A stretch of 64,000 nucleotides of DNA, taken from contig CM060886.1 in the NCBI GenBank assembly GCA_030762935.1, forward strand, positions 33,217,509 through 33,281,508, in the 5' to 3' direction. The number at the start of each line of letters is the position of its first letter. The first letter of the stretch is position 1. Of this stretch, positions 45,119-55,985 are shown in pieces. Source of the stretch: Hymenopus coronatus (Eukaryota; Arthropoda; Insecta; Mantodea; Hymenopodidae). The notes under the pieces were generated by a model. It did no database searches, was not told the DNA's origin, and saw only the letters and a program-made list of their open reading frames with translations. Position numbers and translations under genes: made by a program.

Positions 45119-45475
45119 TTATTGCTGCTAAGGGGAGTAAGGAAAGATTGGGCACAGTAATATATCAATTAAAGACAATATTAAGATAAATAGATTATAC
45201 GTGCCGCCCAAGAGAAAATATGAAACGTTGGAAGATGGAGGCGGTTGGGTTTGCAATAAAGGACTTATATTAGAGCAGAAAGCTATGTCTCTCTATAGGG
45301 GTGATTAGAACATAAGGTTTTAAAGAACTTCTACCGTTACTAAAAGGGAAAATTGGCAATGTCAATGTTTTCTACAGTATGGAGATGTATAAAGATGTGG
45401 TGAAATGGAGGGCAGAGTAATAAAATTGAACAAGCAATCACAAAAAACAAAACATCATAAAACATTCCGTAGCCA
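45119..45475. other. Unassigned stretch
   Basis: No gene or repeat is recognised. Confidence 0.35.
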
Positions 45476-46272
45476 TTTTTACTTTCTCTATAGCCACTAT
45501 GTACATAGTGTATACAGAATGTATTGCACTCCACCAAAAAATTCGATACCGAGATTACTCCGGAAATATAGGTTTTAGGGCCCCCTTTATCTAAAAACAT
45601 TTTCGGAAAAAGGTCCGTGTGTGTATGTGTGTCCGTGTGTCCGTGAACACGATAACTCAAAAACGAAAAGTCGGTAAAATACTAAACTTGATATTCATGT
45701 TTAGTATCTTCCAGGGATGCGACACGAAGATTTTGAGAAAGATCCCCCCAACCCCAACTACCCTTTACATGGAACTTTTTTCGAAAATTTTGATATTCGC
45801 AAAAATGGCTGTAACGATTTTAATTAAAATTTCGTATATTAAATATATTTACCTGACAAATAAAATGTATATCTTGCATTTTCTGGGAATAGCGTGTGAA
45901 GAGTAGTTTATTCTGGATGAATTTTACTGAATTTTGAGTAACTGCTAAACCGTAAGAGATGGACAAAAATTACTACCCAACAAATGCAGAGCACATTAAA
46001 ACACACAATTTATGTTATATACATTTTTTTCGTGGAGTTCGTCGTTTTTGAGACATTCGTTATTTTTGGTTTCTGCTATGAAAAACGTATACTTTTCTCA
46101 TACAGGAACTTGTCAACTCCTATCCATATAAAAAAAAAAGAACTTCATTGACATAGCAACCAGATTTTGACTATCACTTTAACCTATGGTACTCCCTTAT
46201 TTTGCCTCTACTTACAAGGAAGCAAGTAATAAGAGAAATGTAGAGAAAGTCATGTGGACGGTACACATCAGA
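45476..46272 (-). repeat. HPR repeat with a subterminal deletion
   Basis: Starts TTTTTACTTTCTCTATAGCC and ends GAGAAAGTCATGTGGACGG then ACACATCAGA. About 70 bp are missing between AAGCAAGTAATAAGA and AATGTAGAGAAAG. Another HPR fragment on the same strand begins a few bases downstream. Confidence 0.9.
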
Positions 46273-46277
46273 TTTTT

Positions 46278-46741
46278 ATTCAAAATGCCATATATTAAAA
46301 ATATTTATATTGCAAACAAAATGTATTATCTTGAATTTTCTTGGAATAGCCTCAAAAGCCCTCTTTATTCTGAATCAATTTTGCATAACTGGTAAACTGT
46401 AAGAGATAGACAAAATCTTAATACCTACACAAAAACTGTAGAACACGTTAAAACACATAGCTTAATGACCATTTTTGGTATATTCATTGTTATTTGTTTC
46501 AAATGTAAACGTTTTTACACGAAAAGTTGTAAACTCCTGGCCCTGCATAGACACGCATTTCAACCATATATCAACCGGCTTTTAAAATATTTGACTATCG
46601 TTTTAGCCCCTAGTGTATTCCCTTATTTTCCTTCTACTTACAAGTAATTAAGACAACTTCTGCTAATGTTTATCTCGAATGCTTTTTAACAATAATTTTT
46701 GCAGTGATGTAGAGAGAGTCATGTGAATGGAACACTTCAGA
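46278..46741 (-). repeat. HPR 5'-half fragment
   Basis: From AAAATGCCATATATTAAAAA to GTAGAGAGAGTCATGTGAATG and ACACTTCAGA. The hairpin half is missing. Confidence 0.85.
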
Positions 46742-46925
46742 TTCTTTTTGAGATGACATACCACAATGGCGCCTTACAATGTCTTAAGTACTTTAAGTCC
46801 CTGGAAGCCTGGGCACAAGCTTATTGGAAGTCCGTGCACTAAGAGATAGAATATGTATATAAATATTGTATAGACTTATTTGCTGTTTGAGTAATCTGTG
46901 TGTATGGATACGTGTTGTGAGTGCA

Positions 46926-46964
<39 letters not shown>

Positions 46965-47290
46965 TATCAGAGGGTTCTTTCTTTTATTGTTCTATGGTTC
47001 AGTTGTCGTAGCACGCGAGCATATGTAATGTATGTGTTTGTGTGTGTATTTCTAATATTGTTTTAAGATATATAAAATTGATATGTAGCTAATACTCTAA
47101 ATGCAAGTATTTTTAGACAGCATGTGTGGTGACCCAACCCATGTGACTGAGTGACGCAAATATTGTATTATTGTAAACTAACTAATAAAATACTACAAGT
47201 ACTTATAGTCCCAGGCTTCATAGTTTAGCTATTAGGTTAATAAATACTAATTCAATTGTTTTTTCATATAAGCAAAATCAAACAGAAAAA
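46742..47290. other. Unassigned stretch with a GT microsatellite
   Basis: An uninterrupted (GT)n tract occupies about 46929-46962. This one is not inside a recognisable HPR copy. The rest shows no feature. Confidence 0.5.
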
Positions 47291-48102
47291 TCTGATGTGT
47301 ACCATTCACATGACTTTCTCTATATCCCTGCAACAAATTATTCTTAAAAAGCTTATACTTCTATTTACTTTATGCTAATCAGAAAATATTAGCAGAAATA
47401 ATCTTATTATTACTTGCTTCCTTGTAAGTAGAAGCGAAATAAGGGACTACCATAGGTTAAAATGATAGTCAAAAGCTGGTTGCTATGTCAATGAAGTTCC
47501 TTTGTTTATATGGATAGGAGTTGATAAGTTCCTGTATGAGAAAAGTATAAGTTTTTCATAGCAGAAACCAAAAACAAGATATATCTCAAAAACAATCAAC
47601 TCCACGACAAAAATGTATATAACATAAATTGTGTGCTTTAAAGTGCTCTACATTGTTTGTATGCTAAGTTTTTGTCTATCTCTGACAGTTAAGCAGTTAT
47701 TCAAAATTCAATAAAATTCATCCAGAATAAACTACTCTTCAGAGGCTATTCCCAGAAAATTCAAGATATACATTTTATTTGGCAGGTGAATGTCTTTAAT
47801 ATGCCATATTTTAATCAAAATCGTTACACATTTTTTAGAAAATCAAAATTTTCGAAAAAAAATCCATAAAAAGGGTAATTTGGGGTGAGGGGATTTTTCT
47901 CAAAATCTTCGTGTCGCATCCCTGGAGGATACTAAACTTAAATACCAAGTTTGGTATTTTACCGACACACACATACGGATCTTTTTCTGAAAATCATTTT
48001 TTTTTTTTTTTTTTTTGGATACAGGGGACCCTAAAACATTTTTGGTGAGTGCAATACCTTCTCTATACACTATGCAGATAGTACGTATAGAGAAAGTAAA
48101 AA
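47291..48102 (+). repeat. HPR repeat, full length
   Basis: Starts TCTGATGTGTACC after an A5 tract and ends ACGTATAGAGAAAGTAAAAA. A T-run of about 19 replaces the usual TTTTTTT near 47998-48016. Confidence 0.9.
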
Positions 48103-48190
48103 TTCAATGCCATAGCTGGGAGATTCGTGGTTTAAATACCGGGTACGGCACTGCATTTTTCAGTCTAACACTACTTATCCACCAGAAAGA
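48103..48190 (+). repeat. SINE-4 fragment
   Basis: AGATTCGTGGTTTAAATACC and GCATTTTTCAGTCTAACAC match the 3' portion of the tRNA-like units at 34965 and 35260. It follows an HPR end directly. Confidence 0.65.
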
Positions 48191-48500
48191 TAAACGCAAC
48201 ATGCTACGGAATGCAAACTTCAAACTTTATAATTTTGTTACGTTCTATGCTAGTTCATAGAAGTAGCACGCTCTCTGAATTCTTTTCTCTATATATTGCT
48301 TGATGTTCAACAGCAGCAATGCGAGACTCTACAGCACCTGCAGTATGTGCACACTGCTCTTCCGTTTGGCTGTGCCGCGTCACGTTTGAATCGCTGACGC
48401 TAGATAATTTTAAATACCTAAATTATTATTGCAATCGAAATGTAATGATAGTTGCGCAGGTGTAATTTATTTACAAAAGATTGCGCGAATTTAAATGATA
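48191..48500. other. Unassigned stretch
   Basis: No recognised content. It is less AT-rich at 48300-48400. Confidence 0.35.
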
Positions 48501-48516
48501 TTTTTACTTTCTCTAG
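48501..48516 (-). repeat. HPR terminus split off by a mariner
   Basis: TTTTTACTTTCTCTAG is the HPR (subfamily B) end. The continuation of the same hairpin is found at 49749 beyond the mariner. Confidence 0.8.
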
Positions 48517-48518
48517 TA

Positions 48519-49746
48519 TGTTGATAAGACCCAGTCTTCTCAATCAAAACAGCGTTTACTTTTTTTATTTCTCAACATAATCTCCAGAAAGGCTAATAAA
48601 TTTGTCATATCGGAGTTCTAATGTAATTAAACCATCTCTGTAGTGTCCTCAAAATAGCTGTTTACTGTATCAATGACCTGCTCGTTGCTGTGAAGTCTTC
48701 ATCCTCCAAGAAATTGTTTGAGGTTTCGGAACGGACGGTAGTTACAGAGTCTAGATCTGCCAAATATTCAAGCAATTCCAACTTTAATTCGCACATTTTT
48801 CCCATTGCAATGTCTGAACGATGGGAAGGGGCATTACCGTGATGAAACATGATTATTTTTTTGTTTTGCCAAATGAGGTCTTTACTTTTCACCTTATCAC
48901 TCAAACGATACATTTAGCTTGCGTAGAAGTCACAAGTGATACATTTATCGTTTTCCAAGTAATCAAAAATAATTCCCTGTGCATCCCAGAAAACACTTGT
49001 CATAACCTTGTTAGCTGACAAAATTGATATTGCCTTTTTTGGAGTTGGTTCACCTGACGCAATCCGCTGTTTTGACGGTAATTTACTTTCTGGAGTGTAG
49101 TGATGTATCCAAGTTTCATTCATGGTGATAAGCCGTCTCAACAATTCACTGGGATTTTTAAGATATAACTCCACATTCTTAATATAAACTGTTTTTCTGT
49201 GCAACTTTTGATCAGGTGTCAGCAAACGTGGCTCCCACCTTCCACAGACCTTGTGAAAGCCCAAAACATTACTTAAAATATTCCCTGCAAGTTCTTTTGG
49301 TATGTTTACAGCCTCTGCTATCTCAACTTTAATCTCTGATCTTCCAGTACTAAACGATGATTTTTTTTCAATGATATCTGGAGTTGTCACTTCTACAGGA
49401 CGTCCAGGGCGAGGCTCATACGTCCCATTTTAAACTCTGCATTCCACCTTTTAAACATTGAATATGTAGGAACAGAGTCTTTCATTCTTCAGTTTCCTCC
49501 TTGATTTCTTTAGGCGTTAAGTCTCTCAAATGGAAGTATTTAATCACTGCTCGTTTTTCCAAATCCTCTATTTTCATGAAAACTCTGTTGTTTTGTTTAA
49601 AATGTTGTCATTCTAAAACCTAATATGATATTGACCTGTAACTCTGGATGCAAGCTAGACTAGAGTTGCAGTATGCGATGCTACCGTCTAACTGACCTAG
49701 TGGCGCTATATCTGTGTGAGGCCCGGGACTTATCAGCCGACCCTAG
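48519..49746 (-). mobile_element. Mariner inserted in an HPR hairpin
   Basis: The right end reverse-complements to CTAGGGTCGGCTGATAAGTC. The left end TGTTGATAAGACCC matches it after loss of about eight terminal bases. It is flanked by TA at 48517-48518 and 49747-49748. Length is 1228 bp, near the usual 1.3 kb. It shares its leader sequence (GTTACAGGTCAATA and CATCCAGAGT on the minus strand) with the deletion derivative at 22927-23328. Confidence 0.85.
48600..49575 (-). pseudogene. Mariner transposase pseudogene, all three catalytic positions changed
   Basis: Minus strand. It starts MKIEDLEKRAVIKYFHLRD, followed by stops and frameshifts, with a helix-turn-helix remnant to about 49400. The longest intact block (49390-48914) includes TMNETWIHHYTPESK, where the family has D before ETW, so the first catalytic Asp is N. 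VFWDAQGIIFDYLEN follows. The next block has HHGNAPSHRS, where D is G. In another frame, the segment equivalent to APSDY reads LCNY, so the third Asp appears as N. The C-terminus ends in a GDYVEK-like block. It is an old, inactive copy. Confidence 0.8.
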
Positions 49747-49748
49747 TA

Positions 49749-49838
49749 CAATGTACATAATAGCTAGATAAAGTACTGTACTCCACCCAAAAATTCGATG
49801 TTGAGACTTCACCGGAAGTATATTTTAAGGTATTGGTA
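49749..49838 (-). repeat. HPR 3'-end fragment beyond the mariner
   Basis: CAATGTACATAATAGCTAG completes the hairpin begun at 48501. It is followed by CTCCACCCAAAAATTCGATG and the CACCGGAAGTATATTTTAAG block, then the copy is lost. Confidence 0.8.
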
Positions 49839-50779
49839 ATAAGGTACAGGTAATGTATAATTACATAGTTATATGGATCATTTGAGGATTTAAAGGCTTA
49901 CTTATTAACAATTGTATGTTTTAAGGTTGGTAAGTGCCTCCAAATAGGGTGATACTTCCTGGCATGCGTGTTTATTTTCCCTGAGACAGCCGGGATAGAA
50001 GACATTACCTTGAGTGGGCGGCCCTCGCTATAACGAATATTTCATTAGAGATGAGTTTGTATTTTTTCTGCATAGCCAATGACTAGACATTATTTAAGCC
50101 ACCAGGTCATATATTGATTTGTGAAAACGTTGATGACAACGGATAGTTTGTACTGTATGCATTACCTAAATTTCATGAAAAAAATCACAAAAATCGACTT
50201 TTTATTTTAATTCCATAAAATAATTTAAACATTCTTGAATACAGAAAGGTATAATTGGCCATAAAAGGCATTTTTAAATGTCTTAAAATTACTGTAGCTA
50301 CAAAAAAGCATTAAGAGGTGAAACTGGACTCGACAAGAAAAACTTCAGTTCGACGACACCTAATTCACATCATGCAAAGTAAACAACGAGTTATGCAGAA
50401 GCTAAGCAGTGATGCATTACGAAAAACACAGATCAGGTAGTAGTAGTCCAAGAGAGGAAAAGAAAAGCTGAGGGACCAACTTACCATCTCTAATGTATTC
50501 CACTCTTTTCTTGTTTTCTGGCTATTGATATTTTCTGTAGTTTGCTTTCTGTAAATTACTCCTTACGGAGCAGTTTTACTGCTACACAAATAAAATTTGC
50601 TGTACAGATTCACAGAGGTACAATAAATAATATTTGCCCTAAGTTTTACTGTCATATGTATTTAAGCATTTTATTTTTAAAACTCTAAACACAAAAATTA
50701 TATTTTTATGACAAAAATGCACACTCATAACTTAAAAAAATGTTTGGACTCTAAAGTAAACCTACGGAAATTTAAAAAA
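49839..50779. other. Unassigned stretch
   Basis: No gene or repeat is recognised in 0.9 kb of mostly AT-rich sequence. Confidence 0.4.
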
Positions 50780-51406
50780 TCTTATGTGTTCCATTCACGT
50801 GTCTTTCTCTACATCTCTGCAATAAATTATTGTTAAAAATTTATGTTTACTTATTACTTGCTTCCTTGTAAGTGGAAGGGAAATAATGGAATACCATAGG
50901 TTAAAATGATAGTCAAAAGCTGATGACTACGTGATTGAAGTTCCTTTGTATGGAAAGGAGTTGACAAATTCCTGTATGAGAAAAGTATAAATACTTTAAA
51001 GCTGAAACCAACAACAAGGAATATCTAATAAACGATCAACTCCACGAAAAAATCTGTATGATATAAATTGTGTGTGCTTCATCGTGACCAACAGTTTTTT
51101 GTCTATTTCTTCCGTAAAATGTATCCATTATAAAGTAGTGTTCAGAGTCTATTTCCAGAAAATTCAAGATAAACATTTTATTTGTCAGGTAAGTATCCTT
51201 TATAAGATATTTTATTTAAAATCGTTACAGCCATTTGAGAAAATAAAAATTTTCAAAAAAAAGTTCCATGTAAAGGGTATTCTATGGGTGATTTTTCTCA
51301 AAATCTGCGTGTGACATACCTGGAAGATACTAAACTTAAATACAAAGTTTGGAATTTTATAGAGCTTTCGTTTTTTATTTATCGTGTTCACAGACACACG
51401 AGCAGA

Positions 51407-51439
<33 letters not shown>

Positions 51440-51584
51440 GTCCCTTTATTGTAAATGTTTTTTTTTTGTTACAGGGGACCCTAAAACATGTATTTCCGGT
51501 GAAATCTCGGTAGGTATAGAATTTTTGGGTGGAGTGCAATACTTTCTCTATACACAATATACATAGCGTGTAGAGAAAGTAAAA
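50780..51584 (+). repeat. HPR repeat, full length, with CA microsatellite
   Basis: Starts TCTTATGTGTTCC and ends GTGTAGAGAAAGTAAAA. An expanded (CA)n tract lies at 51405-51439. Both strands show open frames across it that encode only cysteine-valine repeats and are artefacts. Confidence 0.9.
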
Positions 51585-52079
51585 GTTATATGTATTGTGA
51601 GGCAATTTTAAAATATTACAAAATTTTAAGCTTTTTCCGAAAGGGACTTTTTAGAAGGTGTCAAAAACATAAACAAATTCACCTTAACTTCCAAACTATT
51701 AGAGAAAAATTGACGAAATTTTCAATATAACTTACTTGCATTGTATTACAAATTTAAAAATTCTAGCATTATTAGTTTGAAATTTCAAACTTTCAGTTCT
51801 ACATGTCAGTAAGCCTTGAAAAACACATTAGGTAGTAAATAATGAGATTGGGTTATGGGAAAATTGTTACACGAAGAAAAAAGAATCATCACCTCTCCGG
51901 AGTGTATTCACTTTAGGTTACCTTTATCAAAATAATATCAAATTCCTATCACCTATATTTTCTGGAATCAGAGGAATACAATTCAGCGAAGCTGTATGGA
52001 AATTTAAAGTCTAATACGCGATGTATAAAAACTGTGTAAGAATTAACTTATTCCTAACCTCAATTTTAATTCCTGCAAA
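51585..52079. other. Unassigned stretch
   Basis: AT-rich, nothing recognised. Confidence 0.35.
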
Positions 52080-52620
52080 CTGCAATGGCAATCTCGGTTT
52101 CCGACGCACGAGAAGTAGTGGCTGCACTGGATGCAAACTTCTATCTGGGCGCAATTGCGAAGTGATTAATTAGAGGAGAACAAGCTAGCTGGGAAAATTT
52201 CCAGGTGACTCCAGGGTGTTCATGTTACTGATGATGATGAAGAGGGTCTAAATGGAGAGATTACAACAGCGGGAATGCAAAGGTAGGCACCAGAGAGCGA
52301 GACACAGAGAAGCCAGAACAGCAGAAAGGTATCACAGATGTTACTAGCGACGACGCATTCATAAAATTTAAGGTTATGTTTCCCCACGATGACATCTGGG
52401 CGTTAGCCTTCGGAAACAAAGCATCTGGTGGTCAGGCAATGACAGCCAACGTTACAAATTTATTTGTCGTTCCTTTTCCCAATAGCTGGATAAAGCGGGA
52501 TGGTGAAAGAAATCTCTACTGTTTGTTGAGGTACAAACATTACAATTCTACCTCTGCATTTATGGGTAAGGGTATAATATTCTTAAAAGTTATCCAGAGT
52601 AAAAGCTACATTTTAATGTA
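52080..52620 (+). other. GC-richer island with a possible open frame, unknown
   Basis: The base composition rises noticeably here. A plus-strand frame at 52376-52621 (81 codons, starting MFPHDDIWALAFGNKASGG) runs from an ATG, but I recognise no domain. A GATGATGATGAAGAG segment lies at 52232. This may be a gene or transposon fragment. I cannot support more. Confidence 0.25.
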
Positions 52621-52788
52621 AATATTAAGAAAATATAATGCAATAGACGCGTTCATAGCTGGTCATATAAATATAAACATCCTCTGTGCCTCCATTATTC
52701 TATACATTTTTTGCTGATCCAAAGAAATTTCCAACATTTTAACTTGAGACTTCACTTACATTTAAAAAACTTTTTTTTTTTTTTTTTT
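52621..52788. other. Short unassigned spacer ending in a T-run
   Basis: AT-rich. It ends in a run of about 19 T directly before the HPR terminus. Confidence 0.4.
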
Positions 52789-53381
52789 TGTTACGTTCTC
52801 TAGCCCAGTATCACAATGTCCATAGTGGATAGAGAAGTTATTGTAATGCACTCAAAATTTCGATGTCGAGATTTCACCGGAAATATGCGTTTTGGGGTCC
52901 CTTGACTCCGAAAAAAGCATTTTTAGAAAAAGGTCCGTCTGTGTGTGTGTCTGCAGACAGCATAGCTCAAAAACGAAAAAACCGTTAAATACAAACCTTG
53001 GTATTTAGATTTAGTATCTTCCAAGGATGCGACACGAAGATTTTCAAGAAAATCCCCCTACCACAAACTACCCTTTACATAGACAAATTTTCGAAAGTTT
53101 GTATTTTCTTTAGAATGGCTGTATCGATTTTGATTAAAATACCGGATATTAAAGATATTTACATCCCAATTAAAATGAATATCTTTCTGGTAATTACCTC
53201 TAAAGACCTCCTTATTCTGGATGAATTTTGTCAAAATTTGCTTAACTGCTAAACCGTAAGAGCGACAAACATTTACTGCATAAAAAGTAGATTTGTCAAA
53301 ACACACAAGGAGCTAAATATATAATCTTATGTAAGAAGCTTTTAGAATAGCTAGAGAAAGTCATGTGTGTAACAGATCAGA
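52789..53381 (-). repeat. HPR repeat, subfamily B, internally deleted
   Basis: Starts TTACGTTCTCTAGCCCAG and ends AGCTAGAGAAAGTCATGTG then CAGATCAGA. It lacks about 300 bp between the TAAGAGCGACAAACATTTAC block and the 5' terminal block. Confidence 0.85.
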
Positions 53382-53855
53382 TTTTTTTTAAATTAATGAA
53401 GCGTCCGATATGTGTTAAGCTCGGCTCAAGTTAGAAATGAAGAAAACTTAGTTTCGTTTCATGTTCGGCTTACCCTCCCCTTAGGTAGAACTGGCTCCCC
53501 CCTAGGATTTACAAGCGGATTCCTAGGGGTCTGTTGCGGAGCTAACGGCACGAAACCACAGAATGCAGAACCTGGCCAGGCATGAGTGTGAGCAGTTGCA
53601 TGATATGAAATGCAAGCGAAATGGATGACAGGAAAGGTAATGATGGAGCAATTGGTGGAATGAGTAGCGAGGGAAACCGTAGGACCGAGAGAAAACCCGC
53701 ATAAGCGCCGCTTCGTTAAATCCCATGTGCAAGCGGAAGAAAACTTCACTGTGTTAATTACTGTACATTTATTAATCAGTGCGACTTTCAAAACATAATT
53801 GCATATGAAATAAGCGCCTGCGAAGCATCTGCTGGCCTTCAATCAATTGTTGCCT
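53382..53855. other. GC-richer unassigned stretch
   Basis: Segment 53460-53740 is the most GC-rich unassigned part nearby. Two overlapping minus-strand frames (127 and 69 codons) run through it, but neither shows a domain I recognise. It could be an unidentified transposon fragment. Confidence 0.3.
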
Positions 53856-53927
53856 TCTCTGCTATAGTAAGTACGACAACTATTGTAGTCCACCCAAAAA
53901 TTCCATAACGAGATTTCACTAGAAATA
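53856..53927 (-). repeat. HPR 3'-end fragment split by a mariner
   Basis: CTATTGTAGTCCACCCAAA and ATAACGAGATTTCACTAG correspond to the part just inside an HPR hairpin. The sequence continues after the mariner at 55233 with TATGTATTGAAGTACC, matching the expected ATATATGTTTTAGGGTCCCC block. Confidence 0.75.
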
Positions 53928-55232
53928 CGAGGTACCTTCAGAAAGTAAGCTCCGTTTGATAATAAAATTAAATTGTGTACAGATACAGAACAATTATTTA
54001 TTGCAAAAAATTCTACAACCCTTAAACTACTTTTCCACATAACTGCCGAAATTTTGCAGGCATTTGTCATAGCGTGGCACAAGTTTTGTATCCCTTCTTC
54101 ATAGAAGTTTGCCGCCTGTGTCTTCAAAAAGTTGGAAACATTTTCTTTCAGCTCTTCGTCATTGTTGAAGTGTTGACCGCCAAGGAAAGACTTGAGATGT
54201 AAGAACAGATGAAAGTCGCTATGAGCGAGGTCAGGGCTGTACGGAGGATGGTAAAAACACGTCCCAGCCAAATCCCTGTAGGAGGTTTTTCGTCACATTT
54301 GCAGTGTGTGGTCGTGCGTTACAGCAATCCTCGGTGCTTATTCTGTATTGCGCGGCGCAATTTTCTAAGTGTCTCGCATTAAACATCTGCTTTGATTGTT
54401 TGACCACGCGGTAAGAAATAAATAAGTAAGATGCCTTTCCAGTCCCAGAACACTATGCATATCATTTTTAGAGGTGTCAAGATTTGTTTCGGCTTAACCT
54501 TTGCTGGGGATGAGTTGTGCCTCCATTCCATTGATTGCCGCTTACTTTCAGGGGTGTCATAAGACACCCAAGTCTCATCTCCTGTGACTATCTGTGTCAG
54601 AAATTCTTCGCCGTCTTCATCATAACGGGTTAAAAACTGAAGTGCACTACCCATCCGTCTTGTTTTGTGTTGCTGAGTAAGAATCTTTGGTACCCAACGT
54701 GAGCAAAGTTTACGAAATTTCAGTTTTTCGGTAAAAATTTCATGAATTAGTGATCGTGAGCTTGGAGGAAATTCCATAGCGAGAGCACTAATTGTAAACT
54801 TGCGGTTTTCCTGGATCTTGTCATCAATCGCGTGAAGCAGTTCGTCTGTAACCAAAGATGGACGCCCACTTCGTTCTTCATCGTGCACTTCACTACGTCC
54901 TTCATTGAACTGTCGGACCCATCTTCTCACCATTGAATCACTCATCGCATTTTGTCCGTAAACTTCGCAAATTTGCCGATAAATTTCAATTGGTTTCACT
55001 TTCCTAGCATTCAGAAAACGAATCCCAGATCTGATTTCACAAGCGGCGGGATTTTCAATCAACACCGACATTGTAAACAAGCACAACAAAGCGTTTGTGG
55101 CTGACAGGGATCTCAAAATGGCGCAAGTTTCTTCTCCTGAAACAGAGCGTCTACAGCGCATGTGCGGAACTGCGATCGCAGCGCTGCAGAGGAGATAAAT
55201 TGAAAAGGAACTTACTTTCTGAACGTACCTCG
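53928..55232 (-). mobile_element. Complete-length mariner (1305 bp) with intact ends, in an HPR copy
   Basis: The ends are inverted repeats of about 26 bp: left CGAGGTACCTTCAGAAAGTA, right reverse-complementing to CGAGGTACGTTCAGAAAGTA, then AG(C/T)TCC. It is flanked by TA at 53926-53927 and 55233-55234. It is the best preserved mariner in the window by ends and length, but its transposase is broken. Confidence 0.92.
54000..55071 (-). pseudogene. Mariner transposase pseudogene, nearly full length
   Basis: Minus strand. The likely start is MSVLIENPAACEIRSGIRFL (about 55071). The helix-turn-helix region includes PIEIYRQICEVYGQNAMSDS and VRRWVRQFNEGRSEVHDEE, then RSGRPS. IVTGDETWVSYDTPESKRQ holds the first catalytic Asp. 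VFWDWKGILLIYFLPRG has Y where the usual Asp of LLVDF stands. A stop follows at about 54379. A deletion of about 30 bp removes the second catalytic Asp before NARPHTAN. HPPYSPDLAHSDFHLF keeps the third Asp, and SFLGGQHFNNDEEL leads into the C-terminus. One stop, one deletion and frameshifts make it inactive. Expected length is about 345 aa. Confidence 0.9.
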
Positions 55233-55985
55233 TATGTATTGAAGTACCTTGAATTAAAATGTATTGTTAGAAAAATGTTCGTGTGTGTGTCTCCGTAAGT
55301 GAACAGCACAACTAAAGAACAGAAATACCAAACTGATACTTATTTACCATCTTCCAAGAACGCAACACCAAGATTTCAAACAAAATTCCCCTATCGCAAA
55401 TTATCGTTTACATGGAATATTTTCCCAAACAATTTGATTTTCTCAAAAAGGATTTTTATTAAAGTACAAACGTTTAGGATGTTATCATATCAAATCAAAT
55501 ATATCTATATTTTAGTTTTCTATACATTGTCTCTAAAGTGCTCTTCATTCTGGATAGTTTTTGCAAAACTGGCAAACCATAAGAAATAGATAATAGTTTA
55601 CCACACAAAACACGTAAATCTATAAAGTACAGAGTTAATGTGAGATACTATTTTTAGTTAATCACTTTCAAGATATACCTTGCTATTGGTTTAAATAGTC
55701 CAACACCTATACTTTTAATAAATTTGAAGTCGTTATTTATCTCTTCTGCCTGGGATAAAAAACCCAATTTTAGTATCACATGATCATGTAGCGATCAGCT
55801 CTATAAGTTTGGACGCTCGGTTTAGCCAACGTCTTCTCTTATTTCCCTTTTACCTAAAAATAAGTAAGTAAACAGCATTTCTACTAATGCTCATCGCGAA
55901 TAGCATGAGTAGAAGAATAAGCTTTTATACGAGTAATTTGTTGTAGAAATGGTTGTGAAAGTCATTGACTTGAACGCATCAATTT
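55233..55985 (-). repeat. HPR repeat, main part of the copy split by the mariner
   Basis: Blocks GTTCGTGTGTGTGTCTCCG, ACCATCTTCCAAGAACGC, GATTTTCTCAAAAAGG, CTGGCAAACCATAAGAAATAG and GGTTGTGAAAGTCATTGAC occur in HPR order with strong divergence. It is an old copy. Confidence 0.75.

Noticed and set aside
51212..51605. Open frames rich in CVCVCV or THTHTH on both strands
   Set aside because: They are translations of the CA/GT microsatellite inside an HPR copy, and the same artefact recurs at other expanded copies.
54379..55161. Functional mariner transposase of 260 aa
   Set aside because: It ends early at a stop, has a Tyr in the usual LLVDF position and lacks the second and third catalytic blocks in frame. 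The leading residues before MSVLI lie upstream of the usual start.
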